Source of the DNA: Pelomonas sp. Root405 | GTDB taxonomy: Bacteria; Pseudomonadota; Gammaproteobacteria; Burkholderiales; Burkholderiaceae_C | Length of the DNA stretch: 64,000 bases | NCBI RefSeq assembly: GCF_001425165.1 | Contig: NZ_LMDU01000011.1 | Coordinates: 558,058 to 622,057, forward strand | Direction of reading: 5' to 3' | Shown here: piece by piece, positions 44,884 through 52,710 of the stretch | Position numbering within the stretch: position 1 is the stretch's first letter | Layout: every line of letters starts with the position of its first letter | Position numbers and translations under genes: made by a program | The notes under the pieces: generated by a model | The model's input: only the letters and a program-made list of their open reading frames with translations | Told to the model about the DNA's origin: nothing | The model's database searches: none

Positions 44884-46335
44884 ATGACGACGATCAAGAA
44901 GATGACACCGCCGCCGCTGCCGGTTCTGCGGTCCGCGGGCGCTGCCGTGTCACTGCTGCTGGCCGCCTCGGTCGCGCAGGCCGTGGACTGGCCCTCGGGC
45001 TACTCCAAGTGCGCCGACGAAGGCGAGACCTGCAAGGCCGGCACCGCGACTCGGCCGGTGTCTTTCGGCATCAAGGACAAGTGGGTCATCAAGAACCTCA
45101 GCGGCGACATCGCCTGCACGGTGGCGACCTTCGGCTCTGACCCCAACCCCGGCATCACGAAGAAATGTGCGGTCGGCCCCGTCGGCAGCCCTGCTCCCTC
45201 ACCCGCGCCCTCTCCGGCGCCTTCACCTGCGCCAACACCTGCCCCCGCCCCCACACCTGCACCGACGCCAGCGCCCTCGCCGGCCCCTTCCCCTGCTCCC
45301 TCACCTGCGCCCGCCCCGGCCGGCCACAGCGGCGGCTATGCCGGCACGGTCACTGGCGGCGGCAGCAAGACGCCCGTGACCGTCAGCACCGCCGCGGCGA
45401 TGCAGGCAGCGCTCAACGCCTATGACGGCAACTCCGGACTGGTGCTGCGCTACACGGGCACGTTCAACTTCGCGTCCATCACCGACTCCTGCGCGCAATG
45501 GCAAAAGCCTGCGGGCGCCATCGTCGAGATCAAGAACAAGAACAACGTCACCATCGAAGGCGCCAACGGCTCAGGCGCCAATTTCGGCCTGGCCATCAAG
45601 GCAGCGGCGCAGAACATCATCATCCGCAACATGACCATCGGCCTGCTGCCCGGCAGCATCGACGCCATCGGCATCGAAGGCCAGAGCGGCGGCACGCCGG
45701 GCTACATCTGGATCGACCACAACACGCTCTTCAGCAGCCTCAAGGAGTGCAGCGGCGCGGGCGACCTGGAGTTCGACGGTCTCATCGACAGCAAGGCCGG
45801 CGCCCACCACATCACCTACTCGTACAACTACATCCACGACCACCAGAAGGTCGGCCTGATCGGTTCCAGCGACAGCGACAGAAGCGACCGCTTCATCACC
45901 TTCCACCACAACTACTACAAAGACGTCAGCGCCCGCCTGCCGCTGCAGCGCGGCGGCTACACGCACCTGTACAACAACCTCTACAGCGGGGTGAAGACCT
46001 CGGGCGCCAACATCCGCATGGGCGGCTACTCGCTGATCGAAAACAACTGGTTCGAGAACGCCCAGAACCCGGTGACGTCGCGTGACAGCTCGTCCATCGG
46101 CTACTGGCAGCTGCGCGGCAACAACGTGCAAAGTCCGGCGGACTTCGGGACCTACGGCATCACCTGGGTGCCCAGCGGCTCGTCGCCGTCGCGGGATGCG
46201 ACGGACTGGACCACCACGGCGAACTTCCCGCTCGGCATTCCCTACGGCTACACGCTGCAGGCGCCGTCGTGCGTGAAGCAGAGGCTGCCGGCGGCGGCGG
46301 GGGCGGGAACGAACTACGCGAAGGTCAGTTGCTGA
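44884..46335 (+). CDS. Secreted pectate lyase, polysaccharide lyase family 1
   Basis: Cleaves polygalacturonate by beta-elimination outside the cell. The 483-residue protein has a signal peptide (cut near VAQAVD, about residue 34), an N-terminal module of about 65 residues with paired cysteines (YSKCADEGETC), a Pro/Ala/Ser/Thr linker of PAPSPAP repeats (about 100-142), and a right-handed beta-helix with PL1 landmarks WIDHNT, FDGLIDSKAGAHHIT and SARLPLQRGG in the position of the usual RxPxxR. The linker is typical of multi-module plant-polymer enzymes. It suggests a plant- or detritus-associated life. Confidence 0.9.
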   Translation: MTTIKKMTPPPLPVLRSAGAAVSLLLAASVAQAVDWPSGYSKCADEGETCKAGTATRPVSFGIKDKWVIKNLSGDIACTVATFGSDPNPGITKKCAVGPVGSPAPSPAPSPAPSPAPTPAPAPTPAPTPAPSPAPSPAPSPAPAPAGHSGGYAGTVTGGGSKTPVTVSTAAAMQAALNAYDGNSGLVLRYTGTFNFASITDSCAQWQKPAGAIVEIKNKNNVTIEGANGSGANFGLAIKAAAQNIIIRNMTIGLLPGSIDAIGIEGQSGGTPGYIWIDHNTLFSSLKECSGAGDLEFDGLIDSKAGAHHITYSYNYIHDHQKVGLIGSSDSDRSDRFITFHHNYYKDVSARLPLQRGGYTHLYNNLYSGVKTSGANIRMGGYSLIENNWFENAQNPVTSRDSSSIGYWQLRGNNVQSPADFGTYGITWVPSGSSPSRDATDWTTTANFPLGIPYGYTLQAPSCVKQRLPAAAGAGTNYAKVSC

Positions 46336-46351
46336 CGCGGCAGGACCCCCA

Positions 46352-46398
46352 ACCTTGAGAAGGCAGTCGCGCAGCTCGTGCGTGACTGCCTTCAAGGT
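46352..46398. repeat. Long imperfect inverted repeat between the pectate lyase and vapB
   Basis: ACCTTGA-GA-AGGCAGTC (46352-46368) pairs with GACTGCCTTCAAGGT (46384-46398): 15 paired bases with a 2-base bulge and a 15-base loop. No T-run follows. It could end pectate lyase transcription or mark an insertion junction. Confidence 0.6.
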
Positions 46399-46418
46399 GC
46401 GCGACCCGGCGCTAGTAT

Positions 46419-46444
46419 GTGTACCTCTCCTTGAAGAAGTACGC
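46419..46444 (+). promoter_or_regulatory. Candidate vapB promoter and operator
   Basis: TAGTAT (46413-46418) resembles a -10 box. Directly after it, GTGTAC (46419-46424) and GTACGC (46439-46444) form a one-mismatch inverted repeat spaced by 14 bases that ends 3 bp before the vapB start and covers its GAAGAAG ribosome site. Autoregulation by VapB binding to such repeats is usual for the family; the site here is inferred. Confidence 0.4.
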
Positions 46445-46447
46445 ATC

Positions 46448-46642
46448 ATGCGCACCAACATTGAGATCGACGACAAGCTCATGAAGGACGCGCTGAAAGC
46501 CACCGGCGCAAAGACCAAGCGCGAGGTCGTAGAACTGGGCCTGAAGACGCTGGTTCAGCTTCGGGCACAGGAAAAGGCCCGCGACCTGAAGGGCCGGATC
46601 ACCTGGGAGGGTGATCTGGACGCACTGCGGCAAAACAGGTGA
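46448..46642 (+). CDS. vapB: Type II antitoxin, VapB family
   Basis: A 64-residue ribbon-helix-helix antitoxin: MRTNIEIDDKLMKDALKATG followed by KTKREVVELGLKTLV, then the toxin-binding tail. It looks intact and normally sized. ATG 46448 follows GAAGAAG. It overlaps the vapC remnant by 4 bases (GTGA). Since vapC is broken, this may be an orphan antitoxin, perhaps still neutralising a related toxin encoded elsewhere. Confidence 0.9.
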   Translation: MRTNIEIDDKLMKDALKATGAKTKREVVELGLKTLVQLRAQEKARDLKGRITWEGDLDALRQNR

Positions 46643-46907
46643 TCCTCGTCGACTCCAGCGTCTGGATCGACTACTTCCGTGCTTTGGATACGCCGGCCAC
46701 ATCGACCTCGCGGGTTATGAGTTGGCGGTGAAGGCAGCGGACAACTTCCGCCGGCTGCGCGCCATGGGCGTCAGGGTGCGCAAGACCATCGACACCCTGA
46801 TCGCCACCCGATGCATCGAGGACAGGCTGACGCTGCTGCATGCCGACAAAGACTTTGAGCCATTTGCCGAACATCTGGGGTTGAAAGTGGCGTATTCGCA
46901 AAGCTGA
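46639..46907 (+). pseudogene. vapC: vapC PIN-domain toxin remnant with internal deletion and frameshift
   Basis: From GTG 46639 the frame reads VILVDSSVWIDYFRALDTPAT, the standard start of VapC with its first catalytic Asp, and then stops at about 46731. The C-terminal part appears in another frame: GYELAVKAADNFRRLRAMG to ADKDFEPFAEHLGLKV, ending at 46907. About 45 residues expected between them, including the conserved Glu of the active site, are missing, and the two parts are out of frame. The gene cannot make a working toxin. Confidence 0.88.
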
Positions 46908-46923
46908 GCGAACCGCGCATTCG

Positions 46924-46936
46924 CGACGTCAGGTCG
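46924..46936. repeat. Inverted third copy of the 13-bp repeat
   Basis: CGACGTCAGGTCG is the exact reverse complement of the copies at 44702 and 44746. It lies between the vapC remnant and the end of the DyP-P450 gene. Confidence 0.85.
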
Positions 46937-46984
46937 GCACATTCGCCGCCTTGACCGCTGCGGCGAGTCCGGTGATATGCCGCG

Positions 46985-49900
46985 TCACACCCCCATCGCC
47001 ACCACCGTCGGCGCCCCGGTAAACCTCAACACCCCCGCATCCAGCACCGCCGCCACGACACCCAGCATGACACCCATCCCCATGCCATAGCCCGAGCACG
47101 CATGCGGCGGCGGGCCTTCCGGGTCGGCGCGGTCGCCGCCGAAGGCGACGTGGTGGCGCAGCGGGTCTTGCTGGGTGGCCGAACCCAGGCCGACGATGAC
47201 GACGCGATCGGCCTCCACATTCACCTGCCCCAGCCGATGCGCCACGCGCGCCTTGCGCCAGACCTGGAAGGGCGTGGGGCGCTGGTTCAGCGTGGCGACC
47301 AGCGTCGGCCTCAGACGCGCCACGGCCTCGGCGTAGGGAGGCGGAGCCGTCTGCGTATCCGGGTGCACCTCGTTCCACTGCGGCTGCAGATCCCAGAGCT
47401 TTCGGGTCTGCACCCAGGCGGCCAGCACGGTCACGAGGTTGGCATGCGTCGTCGGTGGGAAGCCCAGCATGATGCCGGCCAGCGTGCGCGCGGGCAGGTC
47501 GGGCGTGGCGTCGGGCAGGGCCTTGGCAGCCGCGACGATCTTCTGCGCCAGCGGCGGCAGCTGGGCGGCCGGGTCGGCCAGCCAGGCTTCGACGGCGGCG
47601 GTGAAGCGGCGGCCGGCGGCGCGCCCTTCGGCTTGGACATCCTTGGTCGGGAAGGGGCCGAAGACGTGGCGCGACACCTTGATGAGGTCGCGCGGGCAGC
47701 GCGGCGCCACGCTGCCGACGGCAGGCGCGCCCGCATAGGGCTCGGCGTGGAACTCCGTGCCCCAGATGTGGCGGCCATCGGGCTGGCCGAACCACATGCG
47801 GCACAGCGCGGCCAGCACGCCTTCGCTGAGGCGCTCGAAGTCCAGCGGCGTGTCCGTGGGCAGGTCCTTGGGTTTCTGTGACGCCGGGAAGGCGTCCAGC
47901 AGCGCACGGGCCTCGTCCTTCAGCTTGTTCAGTCCCGCCTTGGCGACCTGGTAGGCCACGCCATAGCAATACGCCTCGCTGTAGCCCTCGATGGCCGCAT
48001 TGATGACCGGCGCCAGCTCGCTGTGCCCGGTGTCGTCGTCCTGGCCCAGGTAGCCGACACCGATGGAGTCGTGCATGCGCTCGCCGTAGCCGCTGACGGA
48101 GTAGCGGTCGGGGTCGTTGCGCAGCACCTCGCAGACACGCTCGGGCGTGCCGACGAGCACGCCATACGCCGTGTCCACCACCCCGCCGGGCTGGGTGCGC
48201 ACCCAGGCCCACGCACCGTCGCGCGTCGTGCTGTCCTCCAGCCAGAGCTGCATGGCGACCTTGTCCTGCAGGTCGGGAACGCGCTCGGGCACGGCGACCG
48301 CGGGCGGCAGCGGCAGGGGCAGCTCGACCAGGCCGGGCAGTCCCTGCAACGCCGCAATGGAGGGCACGAAGAAATAAGCGCCCCATTGCAGCGTGACGAA
48401 GGGCTCGGGACCGAGGTCGATTTCGTAGGTCTTGCCACCATGCTCGAAAGGAAAGAGCCGCGGGCCGGCATTGCCGTCGACCACCGCGAGCAGCGGATCG
48501 GCCTGGCCCGAATAGCCGCCGCTGGCATTGCCGCCGGCGACCCAGCGCTGCACGACCTCGAACTGCTCGGCCAGGTGGGCGTTGTAGGCCATGAAGACCA
48601 GGCCGCGGTCCGCATCGTCGGGCGCGTCGGGGTTCACGGGCGCGCCATAGCTCATGCCGCGTCGCAGGATGCGCGGCATGCGATTCCTGGCGAAGGCCGA
48701 GTCGTCCTCGAGGTCGCGCGGATTGACGCGGCGAATGTGCGAATGGAAGGGACAGGCCGAGCCCGCCGCGTCCTTGGCGTAGTTGAAATCGTTCGTCGTG
48801 CCCGGCGCCTCGGGGGCAACGAGCGGGCGGCCGTCTCGGTAGCGGCCCATCAGCTTGGCCAGCACCAGGTCATGGTCCAGGCCGTGCTCCTTGGCCTGCT
48901 CATAGGTGCGCTTGGCGAAGCGGCCGGTGTACTGGCGCAGCTTGCGCACGACGAGGAAGGTGCCGCGGTCCAGCAGCGCGTCGGGCTTCTCGGGCACGGC
49001 GTGGCCCTTGTCGCGTTCGGTCGGGAAGCCCTGCAGGATCTCGCCGGTCTTGACCGTGTCGCCCCAGGCCGCGCCCGGCGTGGCCGGTGCCAGCGTGGGC
49101 TGGCTGATGCCGTCCTTGAAGCCGAAGTGTTCCTTGTCGGCCGCATTGCTGCGCATGGGCTCGGTGGCCATCAGCGCCAGGCCGGTGTTGACGGTGAGCG
49201 CCTCGGCCAGGGCGTCGAGGCGCTGGCCGTCTGCGGCCGTGAAGTGCTCGCCCGGCTCAGCGGCCGGGAAACGCAACTGCACCAGCACATGAGCGTTGGC
49301 GGGGTCGAAGCGGTCGATGCCGTTGACGTGGCGCACCAGGGCCCAGTGTGTCGGGTGGTTGTGGCGCACATCGCCGAGCAGGCCGGCGCGCGCGGCCATG
49401 CCTTCCTTGAAAGCCTGCGGGAAGCGGTCCAGCCGCGCGGCGGGTACGCCCAGCGCCTTCAGGCCGGCCAGCGTCAGGGCGACCTGGCGACATACGCCTG
49501 GCTGGGTCGGGTCGTCGACGACCTTGTCATCCTCGCGGTTGACGGGCGCCGTGCTGAGCCAGGCCACGGCTTGCGCCGGCTGGGCCACGCGCAGCAGCAC
49601 CAGGCCGCCGCGGTTGCCGGGCGGCTTGGTCAGGATGCAGGCCTGCAGGTCGCCGGGCTTGAGCGACAGCTCGCGAGCCTTGACCTCGGGCTCGACGAGC
49701 GGACGCTCGAACCATTCCAGCATTTCGTGGTGGCGCTGGCGCAGCTGGCCGCCAGGGGTCTTGCCGCCGTCGTTGGGGAAATGCTGGGCGGTGCCGAGCT
49801 CTTTGAGCTCGAACAGCACGTCACGCGTGGCGCGGCGCAGGCAGTCGCGGTCGGGGGCCTCGTCGCCAAAATAGCGCTGCAGCGTGAAGAGCCCAGCAAG

Positions 49901-50533
49901 CGGCACCAGGCCGCGCGCGGCCATCGCGAAGCGCTCCTTGTCGCCGGTGGGCAGCGGCGGCACGTCGCCCGAGGCCGGGGCGCGCAGGCGGTTGAACGCC
50001 AGCTCGCTGGCGCGGCCGCGCTGGGCGGCCTCCAGCAGGGCGAGATATTCGGCATCGCTGACCGTGCGGCCGGATTCGATGAACAGGAAGTCCGCCGACA
50101 CCTCATGCTCACGCACCCAGCGCGCATAGGTCTCGAAGCTGCAGTCGCGCGACAGCGTGTAGCCCTCGGTGTGGCAGAGCATCAGGTCCAGCGTGCTGCC
50201 GAGCTGGTCCCAGATGACGCGCATGTAGGGCTCCCAGCCGCCGTCGAAATTGACGGACAGCAGCAGCCGGTCGGGCGCGTCATCCTTGCCTTCGACGATG
50301 CTCCAGCGGAAGGAATGGACGATGCGCCAGCGCGCGACGATGTCGGTGTAAGGCGACGCCGGCGTGCTCGATTCGCGCGAGCCCAGGCGCAGCCCGTTGA
50401 GCGTGCGCAGCACCTTGCGCAGCCGCTCCACATAGGTGATGACCTCCAGCGCGTCGACGAAGCCGCGCTTGATGTCGACCAGCAGATTGAGGTCGGTGAT
50501 GCCGCCGAGCTGGACGTCGTTGCCGCGTGCCAT
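46985..50533 (-). CDS. DyP-type peroxidase fused to a cytochrome P450 (three-part protein)
   Basis: A 1,182-residue soluble protein with no signal peptide. Residues about 1-190: an unassigned domain, perhaps ferredoxin-like (LLSVNFDGGWEPYM). Residues about 290-745: a DyP haem peroxidase with GFKDG (D474), probable proximal His H599 (CPFHSHIRRVNPR) and distal Arg in RILRRGMSYG (624-625). Residues about 780-1182: a cytochrome P450 with haem-thiolate C1146 (HACSGYG). In the P450 part, the I-helix region reads GFPPTTHAN, without the usual acid before Thr, and EAVARLRP has Ala where the ExxR Glu is expected. The start has a strong AGGGAGA ribosome site. No ferredoxin or reductase gene is near, fitting a peroxide-driven P450. 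Function unknown. Confidence 0.88.
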   Translation of the reverse strand: MARGNDVQLGGITDLNLLVDIKRGFVDALEVITYVERLRKVLRTLNGLRLGSRESSTPASPYTDIVARWRIVHSFRWSIVEGKDDAPDRLLLSVNFDGGWEPYMRVIWDQLGSTLDLMLCHTEGYTLSRDCSFETYARWVREHEVSADFLFIESGRTVSDAEYLALLEAAQRGRASELAFNRLRAPASGDVPPLPTGDKERFAMAARGLVPLAGLFTLQRYFGDEAPDRDCLRRATRDVLFELKELGTAQHFPNDGGKTPGGQLRQRHHEMLEWFERPLVEPEVKARELSLKPGDLQACILTKPPGNRGGLVLLRVAQPAQAVAWLSTAPVNREDDKVVDDPTQPGVCRQVALTLAGLKALGVPAARLDRFPQAFKEGMAARAGLLGDVRHNHPTHWALVRHVNGIDRFDPANAHVLVQLRFPAAEPGEHFTAADGQRLDALAEALTVNTGLALMATEPMRSNAADKEHFGFKDGISQPTLAPATPGAAWGDTVKTGEILQGFPTERDKGHAVPEKPDALLDRGTFLVVRKLRQYTGRFAKRTYEQAKEHGLDHDLVLAKLMGRYRDGRPLVAPEAPGTTNDFNYAKDAAGSACPFHSHIRRVNPRDLEDDSAFARNRMPRILRRGMSYGAPVNPDAPDDADRGLVFMAYNAHLAEQFEVVQRWVAGGNASGGYSGQADPLLAVVDGNAGPRLFPFEHGGKTYEIDLGPEPFVTLQWGAYFFVPSIAALQGLPGLVELPLPLPPAVAVPERVPDLQDKVAMQLWLEDSTTRDGAWAWVRTQPGGVVDTAYGVLVGTPERVCEVLRNDPDRYSVSGYGERMHDSIGVGYLGQDDDTGHSELAPVINAAIEGYSEAYCYGVAYQVAKAGLNKLKDEARALLDAFPASQKPKDLPTDTPLDFERLSEGVLAALCRMWFGQPDGRHIWGTEFHAEPYAGAPAVGSVAPRCPRDLIKVSRHVFGPFPTKDVQAEGRAAGRRFTAAVEAWLADPAAQLPPLAQKIVAAAKALPDATPDLPARTLAGIMLGFPPTTHANLVTVLAAWVQTRKLWDLQPQWNEVHPDTQTAPPPYAEAVARLRPTLVATLNQRPTPFQVWRKARVAHRLGQVNVEADRVVIVGLGSATQQDPLRHHVAFGGDRADPEGPPPHACSGYGMGMGVMLGVVAAVLDAGVLRFTGAPTVVAMGV

Positions 50534-50730
50534 GTTTGTTCTCCCTTGTGCAGGGAGAAGTATCCCGGCGCCGCATGAAGGCGTCGCTAGGGCGGCCCCT
50601 TAAGTCTGACGACGGTCCTGCTGATCCGCGCCAGCCGCAATTCATCCGCGGAAAGCCGCAACCTATCGCAAACCCTTAGGCCGTGGACCGTGCCGCGAAC
50701 ACACTGGCGGCACAGACAGAGGAACACACC

Positions 50731-51021
50731 ATGAACCGCATCAGCACCACCACCGCCCGCACCACCCGCCTGCAAGCCGTCAGCGCCTTTGCCCTGGTCG
50801 GCCTGATCGCCCTGACCGGCGCTGCATGGATGACCATCACGGTCCCCGCCGACGAGTTGGACGTGGTGAAGCTGGATCGCGTCGTCATCAGCGGCGTGAG
50901 CACGCCCGAGGCGACGGATGGCGTCAAGCAGCTGCCGCGTGTGGTGGTCGTGGGCCGCCGGGACGCGGCTGCCGATGGCGCGCAAGTGGCCAGCGCCTGC
51001 GTGGCGCCGGCGGCTTGCTGA
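50731..51021 (+). CDS. Small exported or anchored protein with two TonB-box-like motifs
   Basis: A 96-residue protein with a hydrophobic N-terminal segment (about 15-34) that is a signal peptide or membrane anchor. After it come KLDRVVISGVS and QLPRVVVVGRR, close to the repeats of the protein at 39893, and a C-terminus with two cysteines (SACVAPAAC). The ATG at 50731 follows GAGGAAC. It is divergent from the DyP-P450 gene, sharing a 197-bp promoter region. No family is recognised. Confidence 0.72.
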   Translation: MNRISTTTARTTRLQAVSAFALVGLIALTGAAWMTITVPADELDVVKLDRVVISGVSTPEATDGVKQLPRVVVVGRRDAAADGAQVASACVAPAAC

Positions 51022-51022
51022 A

Positions 51023-51967
51023 TCAGACCGCCGAGCCCCGCAGCGCATCCCGGTCGCGGGCCGGCGGCGCACCGAACATGCGGGCGTATTCGCGCGTGAA
51101 CTGCGAGGCGCTCTCATAACCCACCATGAAGCCGGCCGACGCCGCATCCAGCCCTTCGGTCAGCAGCAGCCGGCGAGCCTCCTGCAGCTTGAGCTGCTTC
51201 AGGTAGCGCAGCGGCGTCTCCGACGTGACCGCCTTGAAATGTTGATGCAGGGCCGACGGGCTCAGATGCGCCGCCTGGGCCAGCTCGGTGATGCTCAAGG
51301 TTTCGCGGAAGCGCTCGCGCATCAGCGCGATGACACGCGCGATGCGCTGTTCATGGCTGCCCGGCAACACCGTACGGGCCAGGCGCCATCCCTCGGGCGA
51401 GGCCAGCAGGCGGTACAGGATCTCGCGCTTGACCAGCGGCGCCAGCACCGCGCGGTCGCGCGGTGCGTCCAGCAACTGCAGCAGCCGCAGCAGGGCGCCC
51501 ATCAGCTCAGGCGTCGTCGGCTCGGTGCACAGGCCGCGCGCCGCCTCCCTCGTGGCAGCCGGCGGCGCACGCAGTTCCGGGTGGTCAAGGATCAGCCCGA
51601 TCACCTCGCCCAGGTCGATGGCCAGGTGGACACACAGGTAGGGTGACGCTTCACTGGCCTCGATGACCTGCCCGAGCACTGGGAGGTCCTGAGACACGAC
51701 CAGGTGGCAGCTGCCGGTGTACTCGGTCACCTGGTCGCTCAGGAAGATGCGCTTGGCGCCGCCGAGCAACAGGCACAGCGCCGGCCGGTACATGACAGCG
51801 ACTTGCCCGCTCGGTGCCGATGCCCGCAGCAACTGCAGCCCCGGCACGGTGGTGGCGTGGGTGCCGTCGCCGGGCGCGTGGCGCAACGCGATGGCATGCA
51901 TCAGCCGGCGCGCTGCCGTGTGCTCGGCTGTGAAAGCCGGGGCGACGGCGGTGTCGAGGTGGGCCAT
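51023..51967 (-). CDS. AraC-family transcriptional regulator with AraC_N domain
   Basis: A 314-residue regulator: an N-terminal cupin-like AraC_N domain (VAVMYRPALCLLLGGAKRIFL) and two C-terminal helix-turn-helix motifs (LSITELAQAAHLSPSALHQHFK and GYESASQFTREYARMFG). The start at 51967 (MAHLDTAV) is chosen although the frame is open to 52048; neither has a clear ribosome site. It lies 52 bp downstream of the CMD-family gene on the same strand and probably regulates it and the divergent SDR gene. Confidence 0.9.
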   Translation of the reverse strand: MAHLDTAVAPAFTAEHTAARRLMHAIALRHAPGDGTHATTVPGLQLLRASAPSGQVAVMYRPALCLLLGGAKRIFLSDQVTEYTGSCHLVVSQDLPVLGQVIEASEASPYLCVHLAIDLGEVIGLILDHPELRAPPAATREAARGLCTEPTTPELMGALLRLLQLLDAPRDRAVLAPLVKREILYRLLASPEGWRLARTVLPGSHEQRIARVIALMRERFRETLSITELAQAAHLSPSALHQHFKAVTSETPLRYLKQLKLQEARRLLLTEGLDAASAGFMVGYESASQFTREYARMFGAPPARDRDALRGSAV

Positions 51968-52019
51968 GGAGAAAAAAGGGTGCAGTGGGCGCGTCAAGCG
52001 TGATCTTGCCGCCTGGCGG

Positions 52020-52505
52020 TCATTCGCGCGCGGCCGGCTGGCTGGCACGCTCCCGCAGCAGCTCCTGCAAGGCCTGGGACGCCTCGATCGCGCGCGGAAA
52101 TCCGGCGGGAACCGTCGTCAGGTAGACGATCTCCTTGAGCTCATCCACCGTGGCGCCAGCGTTCAGCGCATAGCCGGCGTGCGTCTTGAAAAAGCCGCGC
52201 AGTCCCAGGGCAGCAAAGGCGGCCGAGGCGGCCAATTGGCGCGTGCGTGCATCCAGCCCCGGCCGGCCCCAGACGTCACCGAGCGCATAGCCGGCCGTGG
52301 CATCGGCCAGGAAGGGAAAGTCCGCGCGCATGGCCTCCAGCACCGGCTGGGGCTGGCCGCGGTTGAGCTGGCTCAGCACCTGCATGCCGCGCTCGACGCG
52401 CGGGTTGAGGGGCGCCTGGGCAGCCGGGTTGGCAAGCGTTTGGGCGGCGGCCAGCGCAGGGCTGAGCGCCAGAACGATTGCGAAAGCGAAAACGGTGGTC
52501 GGCAT
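52020..52505 (-). CDS. Exported carboxymuconolactone-decarboxylase-family protein
   Basis: A 161-residue protein with a signal peptide (cut near ALAAAQ, about residue 22), followed by a CMD/AhpD-like helical domain (AALGLRGFFKTHAGYALNAGATVDELKEIV). The AhpD CxxC pair is absent, so it is not a peroxidase of that type. The start at 52505 is chosen for the signal peptide. It is divergent from the SDR gene across a 205-bp region. Confidence 0.82.
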   Translation of the reverse strand: MPTTVFAFAIVLALSPALAAAQTLANPAAQAPLNPRVERGMQVLSQLNRGQPQPVLEAMRADFPFLADATAGYALGDVWGRPGLDARTRQLAASAAFAALGLRGFFKTHAGYALNAGATVDELKEIVYLTTVPAGFPRAIEASQALQELLRERASQPAARE

Positions 52506-52710
52506 GCGGGCTCCCGGTGGCAACGAAGTCTCACTGTGGCGGCCGGGGGCCGCGCGCGTGAGCACGTGCCTCCACGGCGCTTGCCCAAAACTCCAGGCGT
52601 TGCATCAGGCAAGTTTCGTGGCCCATCGCGCTCACGCGAGCCAGGCGGAGACGGCGACGCTGCGGCCTGCGGTGTGGACGGTCTGCACCGCTGACGATGG
52701 AGTGACAGAC

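Noticed and set aside
45185-45320. Repetitive DNA that might be a CRISPR or satellite
   Set aside because: It is the in-frame Pro/Ala/Ser/Thr linker of the pectate lyase; units are short and lack spacers.
48023-50578. 851-residue open frame on the plus strand opposite the DyP-P450 gene
   Set aside because: It has no recognisable domain, and the minus-strand frame carries clear haem-enzyme motifs; long antisense frames are expected at this GC content.
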